This document shows positions 9,864-20,235 of a DNA stretch of 64,000 bases, piece after piece. The stretch is taken from positions 69,366,662-69,430,661 of the forward strand of contig CM036225.1 of the NCBI GenBank assembly GCA_020631735.1, read 5' to 3'. The notes under the pieces are model-generated. The model was not told where the DNA came from, searched no databases, and was given only the letters and a program-made list of their open reading frames with translations. The position numbers and the translations under genes are program-made. Source of the DNA: Saccharum officinarum (taxonomy: Eukaryota > Streptophyta > Magnoliopsida > Poales > Poaceae). Position 1 is the first letter of the stretch; every line of letters begins with the position of its first letter.

Positions 9864-12800
9864 ATGGCGGCTAACGATTCCTTGGTTACAGCTCATGTGA
9901 TAGGAGATGTGTTGGACCCCTTCTATACAACCGTTGATATGATGATCCTATTCGATGGTACTCCTATTATCAGCGGCATGGATTTGCGCGCTCCAGCGGT
10001 CTCTGATAGGCCTAGGGTTGAGATTGGAGGAGATGATTATCGAGTTGCATATACTCTGGTATGTCAATTAACTATTTAAACTTAGATGCTGGTGATATCC
10101 TGGATACATGTACTATGTTATGGATGATACATATTTTTTTAATTAATCGCAACTCCATTTGCGGTAACTTCGCGAATAGCATTCTTTCAATATATAGGTG
10201 ATGGTCGATCCTGATGCTCCTAACCCAAGCAACCCAACCTTGAGGGAGTACTTGCACTGGTAAGAGAAACCCTATAGACGACAATTGTTGTTGGCATGTT
10301 TTGCCCACATATATTTTGCTAGTGTATATATATGCGCTTATGCTTCTCCATAAATTTTGATGTATGTCTCAACAGAGATAGGGTATATGTTTGTAGTCCT
10401 TAAAAATTGTTTGATCCAGTAGTTTTTTTTGGATCGGACTGCTCGATTCATTGTATATATGGAGATCACATGCTAGTAACTTTCAACCATTTCATGTTTC
10501 GAGCAGGATGGTGACCGACATCCCAGCATCCACTGACAATACATACGGTGAGTAGTACAACCGTATTCCCATTTAGAAACAAGTACAATGACATGTGAAT
10601 ATAGGCTAGCTATTTTGAAATTTCGAGAGCATAAAATAATACTCGATTTTGTATATCCATAAACATATCTATTCATATTTCTTTTAGTTTGATTTGCCAA
10701 ATCATCCTCAACATCTTAGCCACTCGATCAATCATCTCGATCAGCGTTGTATCCTTGTGATCTACTTGCCCGCTTGATTATCATGCATGATAGTTCATAT
10801 TTTTCTCATTTCTTCATGCTTGTTCTAGTTTTATCTGATGAATCGAAGTTGTTATTGATCAATTAGTGCAGATGAGCAATAATGTGCGTTGGAAGTTTGG
10901 TAGTGTATATAGGTTCAAAATTTCACGAATTCGGTAATTTCGGTGGCAGCCAAATGATAAATCCAAAATTTCATATTACACTAATAATGCATGTGCTATA
11001 TAACTGTAGACTCATATTTCTATGATTTCTATTGCATATTCATCTACTTGATAGATGTATAATCATGCTAATATTTCGATTAGATCTAATTTTTTTACAA
11101 AAAATATAATTCATATTTAAGTTTAAAAATTTCAGGCGAATTTTGTGAGTTTGGGTAATTTCGGAAGTGAGGCGGCCAAGAAAAATTCTATACACGACTA
11201 TATGTGTACATGGATGGCACCCCGATAGGCTACCCCATGAGGGCATCAATGCAGTATCATATTCATATGCACTAGTTACGTACCATTTGGGTTATATCAT
11301 ATTCAACCCAAATCCTTGGAAACCGTATGATATTCTATTGGGGTGAAGATGTTTATCCTTGATACATGCTGTGGGTCCATATATATGTCTTAGATACCAT
11401 ATGCATCGATCAATTCTCTTGAGAAACAATAATAAGAAAAAAAATACCATGATATATATTATATGCATTGAGAGAATTGTATCATTCTTTTTATACATGC
11501 TATGGTAGCATTGTACAAAACATGAAACTGCAAGGAACAATGCATTTGGAGTACCTTATATGATGTTGCGCATGTTTCGATTAAGTTAAGCCATCATAAG
11601 TTGATTTTAAAAGTCAAACTTTCATGTTTTAACCAGCAACCAATCAAATTGTGTAAATCCGTTGTCTATAAAAGTAAGGTAAATAGACTTGTTTTCAAAT
11701 AACTATGAGATGATTCTGAATTTGTGGCAGTAAATATTAAATTTTGAAGTCAAAATCTAAGTTTTAAGTCTTTCTCCCACCAAAATGCATGTTATATTGA
11801 TTAGATGAAGTAATATAATCGCATGGACCCGCCTGTTGTGTCAGAAAATCTGGTCCATAGGCTTGACACTCTTTGCCTCGTCTTACTCCCTTCGTCCCAA
11901 ATTAAATGAATTTTTAGAGTTTTCTTAAGTCAAACTATTCTAAAGTTGACCAAACTTATAGAAAAGAGCTAGCACCAATATTTATAATAACAAATTAGTA
12001 TCACTAAATACATCACCAAATCTATTTGGTGTCGTAGATGTTGTTACCCTTTTCTATAAAATTGCTCAAATTTATGATAGTTTGACTTAGGATGGTTTTA
12101 GAAATTGATTTATTTTAGGACAACGGAGGGAGTACTTATTTTCCAAGTCATCCAGAAAGTAGTGGTTCCAATTTATTACATCACTCTACTACTTCAAACT
12201 GAACAAAAGCCTAATCCTGAGCGATGGTTATTTTCAGAGTGATTTTTTTACAACATCAGCAGTAGTTCAGAAAACGGGAGGAAATTAATAAAAGTGAAAA
12301 GAAGAAGAATGATTACGTTATGTACTTCCTTTATCCCATACTATAAGATGTTTTGGCATTTCTAAATTCATAGTTTTTACTATGTAACTAGACATAACAT
12401 CTAGATGCATAACAAAAATTATGAATCTAAAAAATCAAAATTTCTTATAATTTGAAATGAAGGGAATATTTGTATTGAGATCGAAATAAAATAACTGTTC
12501 ATAACTCTATTTGTTGATTCAAAAGTGTAAGATGATTATTGTTTCAAAAAGAAAATAAAAGAAGTGCAACGATGATTGGATAGGCTACTAAGAAAAGTTG
12601 GTGACATCCAACATGGTGAAAATGCTTTTCAAACAAGTAATCTTCGAGGGGTTACCTGTTTAATAGTTGAGCATCATCGTTATTACTTCCTCTGTCCAAA
12701 AAAAATGCAATTATGGGTTGCAGACCAGTTAAAATGATTCGTGTTTGACTAAGTTTTAGTGTAATCATCTTGTTTATTTTCTTCTGTACCTTTTTTGTTT

Positions 12801-13426
12801 CTTGAATGTTTGTATTGTGGCAACCAGTTTAAATAAAATTTCGGTTGGGGCTCACACCCCTCCTATTCTATAAAAAAAACTAAGTTTCTAGTGAATAATA
12901 TCCATATTTATAACTCCAAATCAATTTATTATGAAAATACATTTCATACTTAATCTAATGATGTTTCTTTGATATCATAAATATGATATTTTTATCTATA
13001 ATTAGTCAAACTTCAAATACTAAAATATGATAATGTGCTAGAATTGTAATTTTTTACTGGACTGAGAGAGTATGTAGCAGGACAGATCCGCATGTAGACG
13101 CTGAGACTAGCTAATTAATGTATAATTTTTTTTCGAACTCTAGTAAATGTATAATTGGATTCGCAGGCCGTGAGATGATGTGCTACGAGCCCCCTGCCCC
13201 TTCGACGGGCATCCACCGGATGGTTCTGGTGCTATTCCAGCAGCTTGGCCGGGACACGGTGTTCGCCGCGCCGTCGAGGCGCCACAACTTCAACACCCGT
13301 GGCTTCGCCCGCCGCTACAACCTCGGCGCGCCCGTCGCCGCCATGTACTTCAACTGCCAGCGCCAGACCGGCTCCGGTGGCCCCAGGTTCACTGGGCCCT
13401 ACACCAGCCATCGTCGTGCGGGCTGA
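9864..13426 (+). CDS. FT-like PEBP protein (florigen family), four exons
   Basis: Exons: 9864-10058, 10198-10259, 10507-10547, 13167-13426 (195, 62, 41 and 260 nt), encoding 185 residues. All introns are GT-AG, and the 62/41-nt middle exons match Arabidopsis FT. PEBP motifs are present: DPDAP (69-73) and GIHR (114-117). Tyr83 in REYLHW matches FT Tyr85, the residue that separates FT from TFL1 (His). Arg60, Pro92 and Arg128 match the 14-3-3 contact residues of rice Hd3a. FT-type proteins move from leaf to apex and bind 14-3-3 and FD to promote flowering (family knowledge). Oddities: the external loop reads [11 protein letters not shown], one residue longer than YAPGWRQNFN of FT and lacking Trp138 and Gln140, and the C-terminus ends in a [10 protein letters not shown] tail. 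From memory the sequence recalls the rice FTL4 type rather than Hd3a; this needs a tree. An upstream in-frame GTG is not a start. Confidence 0.93.
11884..12135. mobile_element. Stowaway-like MITE in intron 3
   Basis: Starts TACTCCCTTCGTCCCAAATT and ends AGGACAACGGAGGGAGTA, about 250 bp with TA flanks. It is AT-rich inside and non-coding. Confidence 0.8.
12321..12470. mobile_element. Short Stowaway-like MITE in intron 3
   Basis: Starts GTACTTCCTTTATCCCATA and ends GAAATGAAGGGAATATT, about 150 bp. The termini are degraded. Confidence 0.55.
12684..13072. mobile_element. Stowaway-like MITE with an apparent inner insertion, intron 3
   Basis: Starts TACTTCCTCTGTCCAAAAA and ends TTACTGGACTGAGAGAGTA. 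At about 390 bp it is longer than its neighbours. The middle (about 12720-12880) holds a sequence with an AATAAAATTTCGGTTGGGG tail resembling a retroelement 3' end. It ends 94 bp before exon 4. Confidence 0.55.
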
Positions 13427-13540
13427 CGATCTTTGATGGCTCATCGTCCATATATGCATACATTCATGTTGCATGGTATGGGATCGGTGATAAAACTGTC
13501 TACCGTCTACACACACATGGAATGCATGTAATAATAAGAG

Positions 13541-13546
13541 AATAAA
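13541..13546 (+). terminator. Poly(A) signal candidate of the FT-like gene
   Basis: AATAAA 115 bp after the stop codon. A second AATAAA follows at about 13764. Confidence 0.5.
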
Positions 13547-14549
13547 TTAAATGTATAAGTCGGGGAGGATGCATATATTGCGTACACGCGTCCGATCCGT
13601 ATAGCCCTATAGTACATTATTGTATTTGTAATCAGCTGTTTGAGCATCCTGCTGCGTCAGATCAGGATGTCTATATATATATGTATATGCAAATGCAGTG
13701 CCCTGCCACACGGTTGCCGGCATATGCATGCGTGGAACCATGAAAAACCCTTTGTAATACATCAATAAAAATCAGACCGATTATCTTTCTCTCTCTATGA
13801 AAATATTGGAGGCTTGGAGCAACATGTAGTTGCCTCTAGTTCAAGCAGTAATTCTGGAAAAAAAATTATGCGACAGTGCCACATCACTATGCATTTGGTA
13901 CAACACCGCCCTGATGGAGTGATGGTTTCCATGTGTCCATAGTGAACGCAGATCCCGTCCAAATTGCAGATAGAGCCAGGCCCGAATGCTCGCCTAGTTG
14001 TTTGGCCGATGAAACCGTACATCAAGATCAGGTTGCCACACGGGGCGGTGTCGCATGGTAATCATGGTGCGGCACGCGCCGCATAAATTTTTATTGCAGT
14101 AACTCTGTAACTAGAATCATGTCCGTACGTTGCAACCAGAAAAAAATTAGACCATAATAATTTAAGTTTACACGTGTCATAATTACCTAAAGTTGATGTG
14201 TTTGAGTGTAATAATCTTCACGTCATTCTATTTGTTGCCATCAAATTGATGTGCTTGAGTGTAATAATCTTCGCATCATTCTATTTGTTGCCATTCATCA
14301 TTTTTTTATAGGAGTTGATTAGGTCATTCAAGCCTGACCAAGTTGCCTCCAAGTTGGTACTGATTGGGCACCTATTGCCATATCACCCCTTTTTTCTCAA
14401 AATTTCTAGACAACGATGCGAAAGTAAGACTAATAATACACACATCCATGTCCCACAATCCTCTCATTTTTGCATAAATAATATATCAAATGGTTCACAC
14501 ACCAAAGGTAAGACCAGTAATATACATATTCATGGACTACAATCCTAAG
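13547..14549. other. Intergenic spacer between FT-like gene and copia element
   Basis: No gene recognised. It contains a tandem duplication: a 49-bp unit starting TTGATGTG at 14193-14241, repeated at 14246-14294 with three visible mismatches. Confidence 0.6.
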
Positions 14550-14879
14550 TGTTAAGAAATCGTTCTATCGATCAAGCACACAAGCACAAGATTGAACAGA
14601 GAGAGATAGGAGAAGCTGGGAGCTCTGTTTTCTTATTTTCACTTCTGGTGACCGGGTTTACAAGAGGAGGCAACTGCCTCCTATTTATAGAGCTGGTGGG
14701 CAGGCCAATGGGCAAGCAACGCTGCCCATTGGATGCTCCCGTAGATACTCGTCTTCTCCCATGCGTTTGCCTTATATGATTAGCGTCACATTAGAGCTTC
14801 ATCATATTAGCACTTCGTTACAAATGTATATGATCCATGTCATATACGATTCACCCACATCGTACTTCATTTCACAACA
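14550..14879 (-). mobile_element. 3' LTR of a Ty1/copia element
   Basis: A 330-bp LTR. Plus-strand ends are TGTTAAGAAATCG and TTTCACAACA, giving the TGTT...AACA ends of a copia LTR. A polypurine tract abuts it on the right. The matching 5' LTR is absent, so the element is truncated. Confidence 0.8.
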
Positions 14880-14892
14880 CTCCCCCTTAGGT
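14880..14892 (-). other. Polypurine tract of the copia element
   Basis: CACCTAAGGGGGAG on the minus strand directly adjoins the LTR. This fixes the orientation of the element as minus. Confidence 0.8.
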
Positions 14893-17573
14893 GAATCGCG
14901 CTCGTGTATGCCTCGTTAAAAACTCCCCCCCCCCCCAAAAAAACCCAGTGGGAAAAAAGGTAGGAGAAAAGAGTACATCACTTGCGCCAGCTGTGTTGCA
15001 CCTGTTGCCTCATTAAAAACCTTGCGTGAGAAAACCCAGTGGGAAAAACTCACCAAGGGAAAAAGAATACAACGGTTTCGATCTTTAGGATCTGGTCTCC
15101 GGGACCAACATGCAATCTTTAGGTCTTCAGGACCTTCTAATCTTCAGGACTAGTTTGTGATCTTCGGGATCACAATTATGGGCTATGGTTTCAGGGAGCC
15201 TTCTCCCCCTGGACCCTGCAACTTTCTTGAGTCGTCTCATGCCCTTTCCACGGACACACCTGTGGAAGCTGGCAGAGACTTTGTGAACAAATCTGCTGGA
15301 TTTGCACAAAACTCAATTTGCAAGACATTTATTTCCCTGCTCTTCTAGAGCTCATGGGGACAAAAGAACCTTTTAGCAATATGTTTTATAATATTGCTTT
15401 TTACATAGCCCATATGCATTTTGCAACACAAGCAACATTATCTTCATAGATAATGGTGGGGGAGCTATCCAAGCTCAGGCCACATAACTTCTGGATGCAG
15501 CCGATCATCCATTTGAGCCAAACACATTCTCATGTGGCTCCATACAGGGCAATTATCTCTGAGTGGTTGGATGATGTGGCAACCATGGTCTGCTTCACAG
15601 ATTTCCATGAATTGGTTGCGTCACCACAGAGAAATATGAAACCAGTCTGGGATCTGGCGTTTATGCGGGTCAAACATATAGCCAGCATCCACATACCTCA
15701 CCATGGTTGGGACTTGGTTCTTCAGGAACCATAGACCAAGGTCTTGGGGGTACCTTGTAGGTACTTGAGGACAGTCAATGCGCTAACCCAATATCTTCTG
15801 GTTGGGGCAGCACTGTACCTTGTCAACAGCGAATGCAATACCAGGCATATAGTTCGCTAGGTACATTAGTGCTTCAGTGGCGCATAAGTAGGGAACTTCA
15901 GGTCCTAATACTTCCTCATTATCACCCTTGGGTTAGAATGGGACTTATCCACTTCTGGGGATTGGTCCGCCATGGAAAATTTTAGAGGGTGGCATTTGCC
16001 CTATCAAATTTCTTAAATACCCTCTTTATAGACCAATGTATAGATACTCCTTTGGGGAGGTGCTCGAGCTGCTGGCTCAAGCAGGATTTGGTTTTATCCA
16101 AGTCCTTTATCGTTGTTTGTGTAATACCTCTTCAGGAGGAAATTACTCAAACAGTTGAACCACATCCTAGCTTTCGGATTGTTTCAACCCATACAACAAC
16201 CGTTGCAGGCGAATGTTGTACATGTTGCGGTTTTGATTCGGTCCAGGGATCTAAGTCCTTCAGGGACACTCATGTGGATCTCCGAATCAAGTGACCCATG
16301 TGTGGTCACATATATTTACCAACTGCATTTTATAGTTTTAAGTTAGCTGCCATGAATATTAATTATCGGAACGTTTGTTCCACTCATTACTGGAGAGTAA
16401 TTTCATCGTAATCGATGTTGGGTCTCTGTGGGAACCCTAGTGCCACTTGCCTTTCTTTGTGCCATGTTCTATTCCTCTTCAGGAGGAAGACCCATTTGCA
16501 TCCTTCATGGATGACTTCTGGAGGTGATGGACTACAGGCCCAAAACCTCTTTCTCATAAAGCGGGCATAACTCTATCTCAATTGCGGCTTTCCATTTGTC
16601 CCAATCTGAGTGCTTTCCGCACTTTGCCATGGACTTTGGTTTTGGATCTGGATCCATTGAGCTAGCAATTTTTAGAGGTGAAATATTTGTCGACAACAGT
16701 GGTCTTTCAATTATACGACTCTCCTAATTTCACATAGTTAGTGGCGATCTCATCATGCATATCCACTAGCTCATCATGATTTCCCATAACAACCGAGCTA
16801 GGGTGTTTCGATCTTCCCATGCGATATTATACGCGCGACGCAATGGGATTTCCATCTTTAGGATGGGGTCCTTCAGGGACCATCTCAACTTTAGGTTGAG
16901 TTGCCACTTCAGGGGCTCCGTCTTCAGGACGGTGTCCTTCAGGGACGTTCTCAACTGCAGGTTGAGCTTCTTCAACTGATTCCTTAAGTGATGCAAGTAG
17001 CTCGAGACCTTGTCTACACAGACGTCTCTGTAGAACCTTGTCTGAGCACCCGGAGGTCTCCCCCTCAACCTAGGATTGGGTAGAGACAATAGAGTTAGTA
17101 ACCTTCTGGGCTACCAGTACTCTCTTCGGCATACTTACTGCAGGTAAATGTGATCTTATCACTTTTTCTAATCAGTGAAGGTATTTGGCAGTTCATTTGC
17201 AACAATTTGCAAATGCATAATCCTCTGAACTTCCAGTTCAGATTGACTTGTGCGTGGGTCTAAGGAATGTATTCCACCATTCCATTTCATGCAATTTCCT
17301 GGCATTCTTCTGGATGCCTTCTCCCCCTAATGCTAGAAAATGCAATAAGTGTACCGAGCCTTATGAAGATCCCCAATCATAGGCTCATATATCCCAACTT
17401 TCAGTGGGGTCTCTTGGTGTATGCTAATGTGGCGGTACTGGCACATGCACCGCACAACTAAATATACGCAGATAGGAAATACTTGATTCTTTCCCACGCA
17501 CTAGCTATAAGGGGGTGTGCAGTTGGCCTGAGTTGGATTAGTGTTGCATCATGCAACACTACATGGCCCCAAC
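14893..17573 (-). pseudogene. Decayed copia polyprotein: integrase end, RT, RNase H
   Basis: No long frame survives, but conserved copia motifs appear in order on the minus strand across several frames. Near the high end is the integrase C-terminus, with TLIQLRPTAHP (about 17500) and LDPRTSQSELEVQRI (about 17200-17270), then RGRPPGAQ (about 17060). RT follows, with KWKAAIEIEL and YSPVMSG near 16600-16400. Next is an RT C-terminal motif with IAFAVDKVQ near 15830, then the RNase H region with VDAGYMFDPHK near 15680. Frameshifts and stops are frequent. Between RNase H and the polypurine tract lie non-coding AAACCCAGTGGGAAAA repeats. Gag, protease and the integrase core are missing. Not functional. 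Confidence 0.8.
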
Positions 17574-18785
17574 CACGGGCAGATTCACGTTGGCCAAATT
17601 GGGTGCGGCCGCACCCAGGCCGAAATCGCAAAAGCCTTATAGTATATGGATTTCTACCTTGTTTGCACCCGCCTAGCCCAAGCAGCTGCACCCACAGCCC
17701 AGCGCGGAGAGCCCACAGCAGCCCACAAAGCATAATCTCACGTACGCAGGAGTCGTGTCCGCATAATCTCACGTACGCAGGAGTCGTGTCCGCCGTGGCC
17801 GTCCGCGACTCTTCCAATGCATGCTTGGCATTTCTGCTCCCGCGACCTTACCTCTCTTTCTCGTTCTGCTCGCCGATTCCTCTTTGCCGTCTCCCCTCCA
17901 CCTCTCCACGCACAAGCGATCAGGCATCAGACTTTGGTGTTAGGTCGGCGGTCGGCGGTGACGGGTGGCCTCCTGGGCTTCCAGGCCGCTGCCGGCTAGC
18001 GGATCAACGCCCGGCGCTGCTGCAGTGCTGCTGCTGGGAGCACCAACGCAGTTCACCCACCTCCCTGCTCTTATGTGATCCTTCAAAAAGTAAGGAACTT
18101 CATCATTCTTTATTCAATTTCCATTAGTTTACTCATCCAATGATTTTAATTTGTGGTTCTTGTCAGTTTGTCTAGATTTTAGGGTTATTAGGATTTTTTT
18201 AGTTCTTCCTATGATATTTATTAAATATTTCTGTGGGTGCTAGGAAATACATGGAAATATTTTATATAAAAGAAAAGCACCAGATAGTGGTAGTGCAAGG
18301 AATTCATGTCATTCATATGATATTAATTGAGAAGAGGAGATCAAATATGACCTAGACTTAAAGAAAGGAAATTGATTCTTACCATCCTAATCCGAGAAAG
18401 AGGGTGAGAACGAAATATCTGGAGAATGGACCATATCTTTTCAATTTTTCAATGATACATTATATAATTTTTTTGCTTATAATGAATGGTTTATTTCTTT
18501 TTCTTTAGGTCATTGAGGATTTCATGGTTGAGGATTGCATTTTGCGAATGCCAACAATCTTTTGTTGTTATAATTGTGGGATTCTCTTACTATATTTTGA
18601 TAAAAGGTAAGCACAAATTCACTATTACTGCTGCTTCATTGTTCATGTACATCAATATTGCTTGTTTTAAATTATTCATGCTAAAATCATGGCTACGGTG
18701 ATATTAAGTTATAGTATCGCTCTGTCATCAGACTATAAGGCCGCATGGCCGCATCCCCCTCCGTAATTCTCTAGCTCCGCCACTG
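17574..18785. mobile_element. hAT-like element inside the copia integrase
   Basis: A 1212-bp insertion flanked by a perfect 8-bp duplication, GCCCCAAC (17566-17573 and 18786-18793), as hAT transposons make. The right end CTAGCTCCGCCACTG matches the terminus of the MITE at 3718-3893. The left end CACGGGCAGATTCACG is a diverged version. The copia reading resumes on both sides. No transposase is seen. 17600-18000 is GC-rich and could be captured host sequence, but I cannot identify it. Confidence 0.75.
17730..17791 (+). repeat. Perfect 31-bp tandem duplication
   Basis: Two back-to-back identical copies (17730-17760, 17761-17791) starting GCATAATCTCACGTACGCAG, inside the hAT-like element. The lack of divergence implies a young duplication or a sequencing/assembly slip. 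Confidence 0.9.
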
Positions 18786-18793
18786 GCCCCAAC

Positions 18794-18851
18794 TCCTGGT
18801 TGGCAACCTACAAATCTGCTGCAATGGCCATGTAATCCACTTGATCCTTTT
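18794..18851 (-). pseudogene. Copia integrase remnant, cut by LTR B
   Basis: The minus strand continues the copia integrase beyond the hAT insertion (KRIK, then LPTRSWG), a motif set known from plant copia integrases. It stops where LTR B starts, so the LTR B element inserted into or joined this copia copy. Confidence 0.65.
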
Positions 18852-20235
18852 TGTCACACCCGGTTTTAAGGACAAAACCAGACATACACCATATGTGAAA
18901 TAAAGAAATCAAATCCTACATATAGCCGCAGATAAGTGTAATATCAAGAGACAAATGCTTAATAAACATAGCGCAATACTACAGAATATACCTTAAAAAG
19001 CAACACAGTGGAAAAACAACTCCGAACACCGGGTGTAGACTTCACTTTAGGACCAAACTGACTGGTTGATCACAAGCCTATTAACTCCAGAGACTATCCT
19101 GAGATGTGGGAAATAGCAAGAGTGAGTCCATGTCGAACTCAGCAAATATATCATAGGGTTCATGAGGCTCCAAAAGGTTTGACACAGGTTTACTGCGATA
19201 GCTTTTAGTGAGTCATCTTTTTAGCAATTGAGTAGCAACAAGTTTACCATAAGCCCAAATAACCTCATAATCATGTAAACGAGAATAATGTATAGAAAGA
19301 AACAATAATCATTAGTGAGCATCAATATCATCAGTGTTCATCATTTATTCTGTAAGGGTCCAAGGCCACTCGTGACCGTGAGCACGGCTGTTATAAACAG
19401 TTTTACACTCTGCAGAGGTTGTACACTTTCACTATCAGTCGTGATTACCCATATACCCGGGGCAGCCAATCCCCAAAACACTCCCAAGGTGAGCAGGCAG
19501 GGTTCACTATGAAGCCTTTCAAAGGTTCGTCTAACAAGTTAGGGCCGCTAGGTTTCCAAAGTCAGTCTGTGTGATACAACCACGCAGGGATCTACAGTCT
19601 ACTTTTCCCCATTTGCGCCACAAGGGTAACCTCTAACAAGCTAGAAAAGGTCCTCATACTGAGCTAAAGCTAGAGCCATATAGCCCTCACAGTTGTACTG
19701 TAAATCCCGGATGTTCGCTTACAGATAAGTCCTTAAGGAGAGAAACTAGAGCACCATAAAAACAACCCAATATGCTCTAGCCCTCTTGAGCCATGTTGCT
19801 TTAAAACATCTTTTAAACGTTTATTGCATATACCCTTAGTCAAGTTACAGATCATGGTTATTTATCTTGAGTACTAGCATAAATACTATCTAATGCAATG
19901 TCCCATGGATGTCAAGGTACAAAATACAAAAGCTAGGATATCCTTAATGGTAACAAGGTAGACACATGCACATGAATTAAGTATATTAAAGGTGAATAGG
20001 AAACAAGGATGATCCCATGCCATACTTACCTTAACTTGCTTTTCCCCCAAAGCAATACGTTCAAAAGCCTTTAGTATCCAACTTCCAATCCTCTGCTTCC
20101 AATTCTCAGCTTCTATTCTTCAGAGAACAGCTTCTTAATCACCACATAAACCTCACCTACTGGACTTGATCAATAAATCACCACACACGCATCGAGCAAT
20201 CATACACGAAGCAAACAATGAATAATAATTAGAAT
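18852..20235 (-). mobile_element. LTR B, partial (element A family)
   Basis: Starts TGTCACACCC and follows LTR A for its first 1.4 kb (for example 19356-19450 against 1327-1420). It is cut at 20235 by element 1 at a position matching about 2180 in LTR A. No primer-binding site borders its left end, so it is a 3' or solo LTR. On the sense strand it carries AAG then GTAAGTAT (20023-20032), a consensus splice donor. The rest of this LTR is not found in the window. Confidence 0.75.

Noticed and set aside
13232..13516. Minus-strand open frame over FT-like exon 4
   Set aside because: Shadow of the GC-rich exon; no family features.
14921..14946. C-run/A-run as a functional signal
   Set aside because: Simple homopolymer slippage within the decayed copia 3' region, next to a repeated AAACCCAGTGGG motif.
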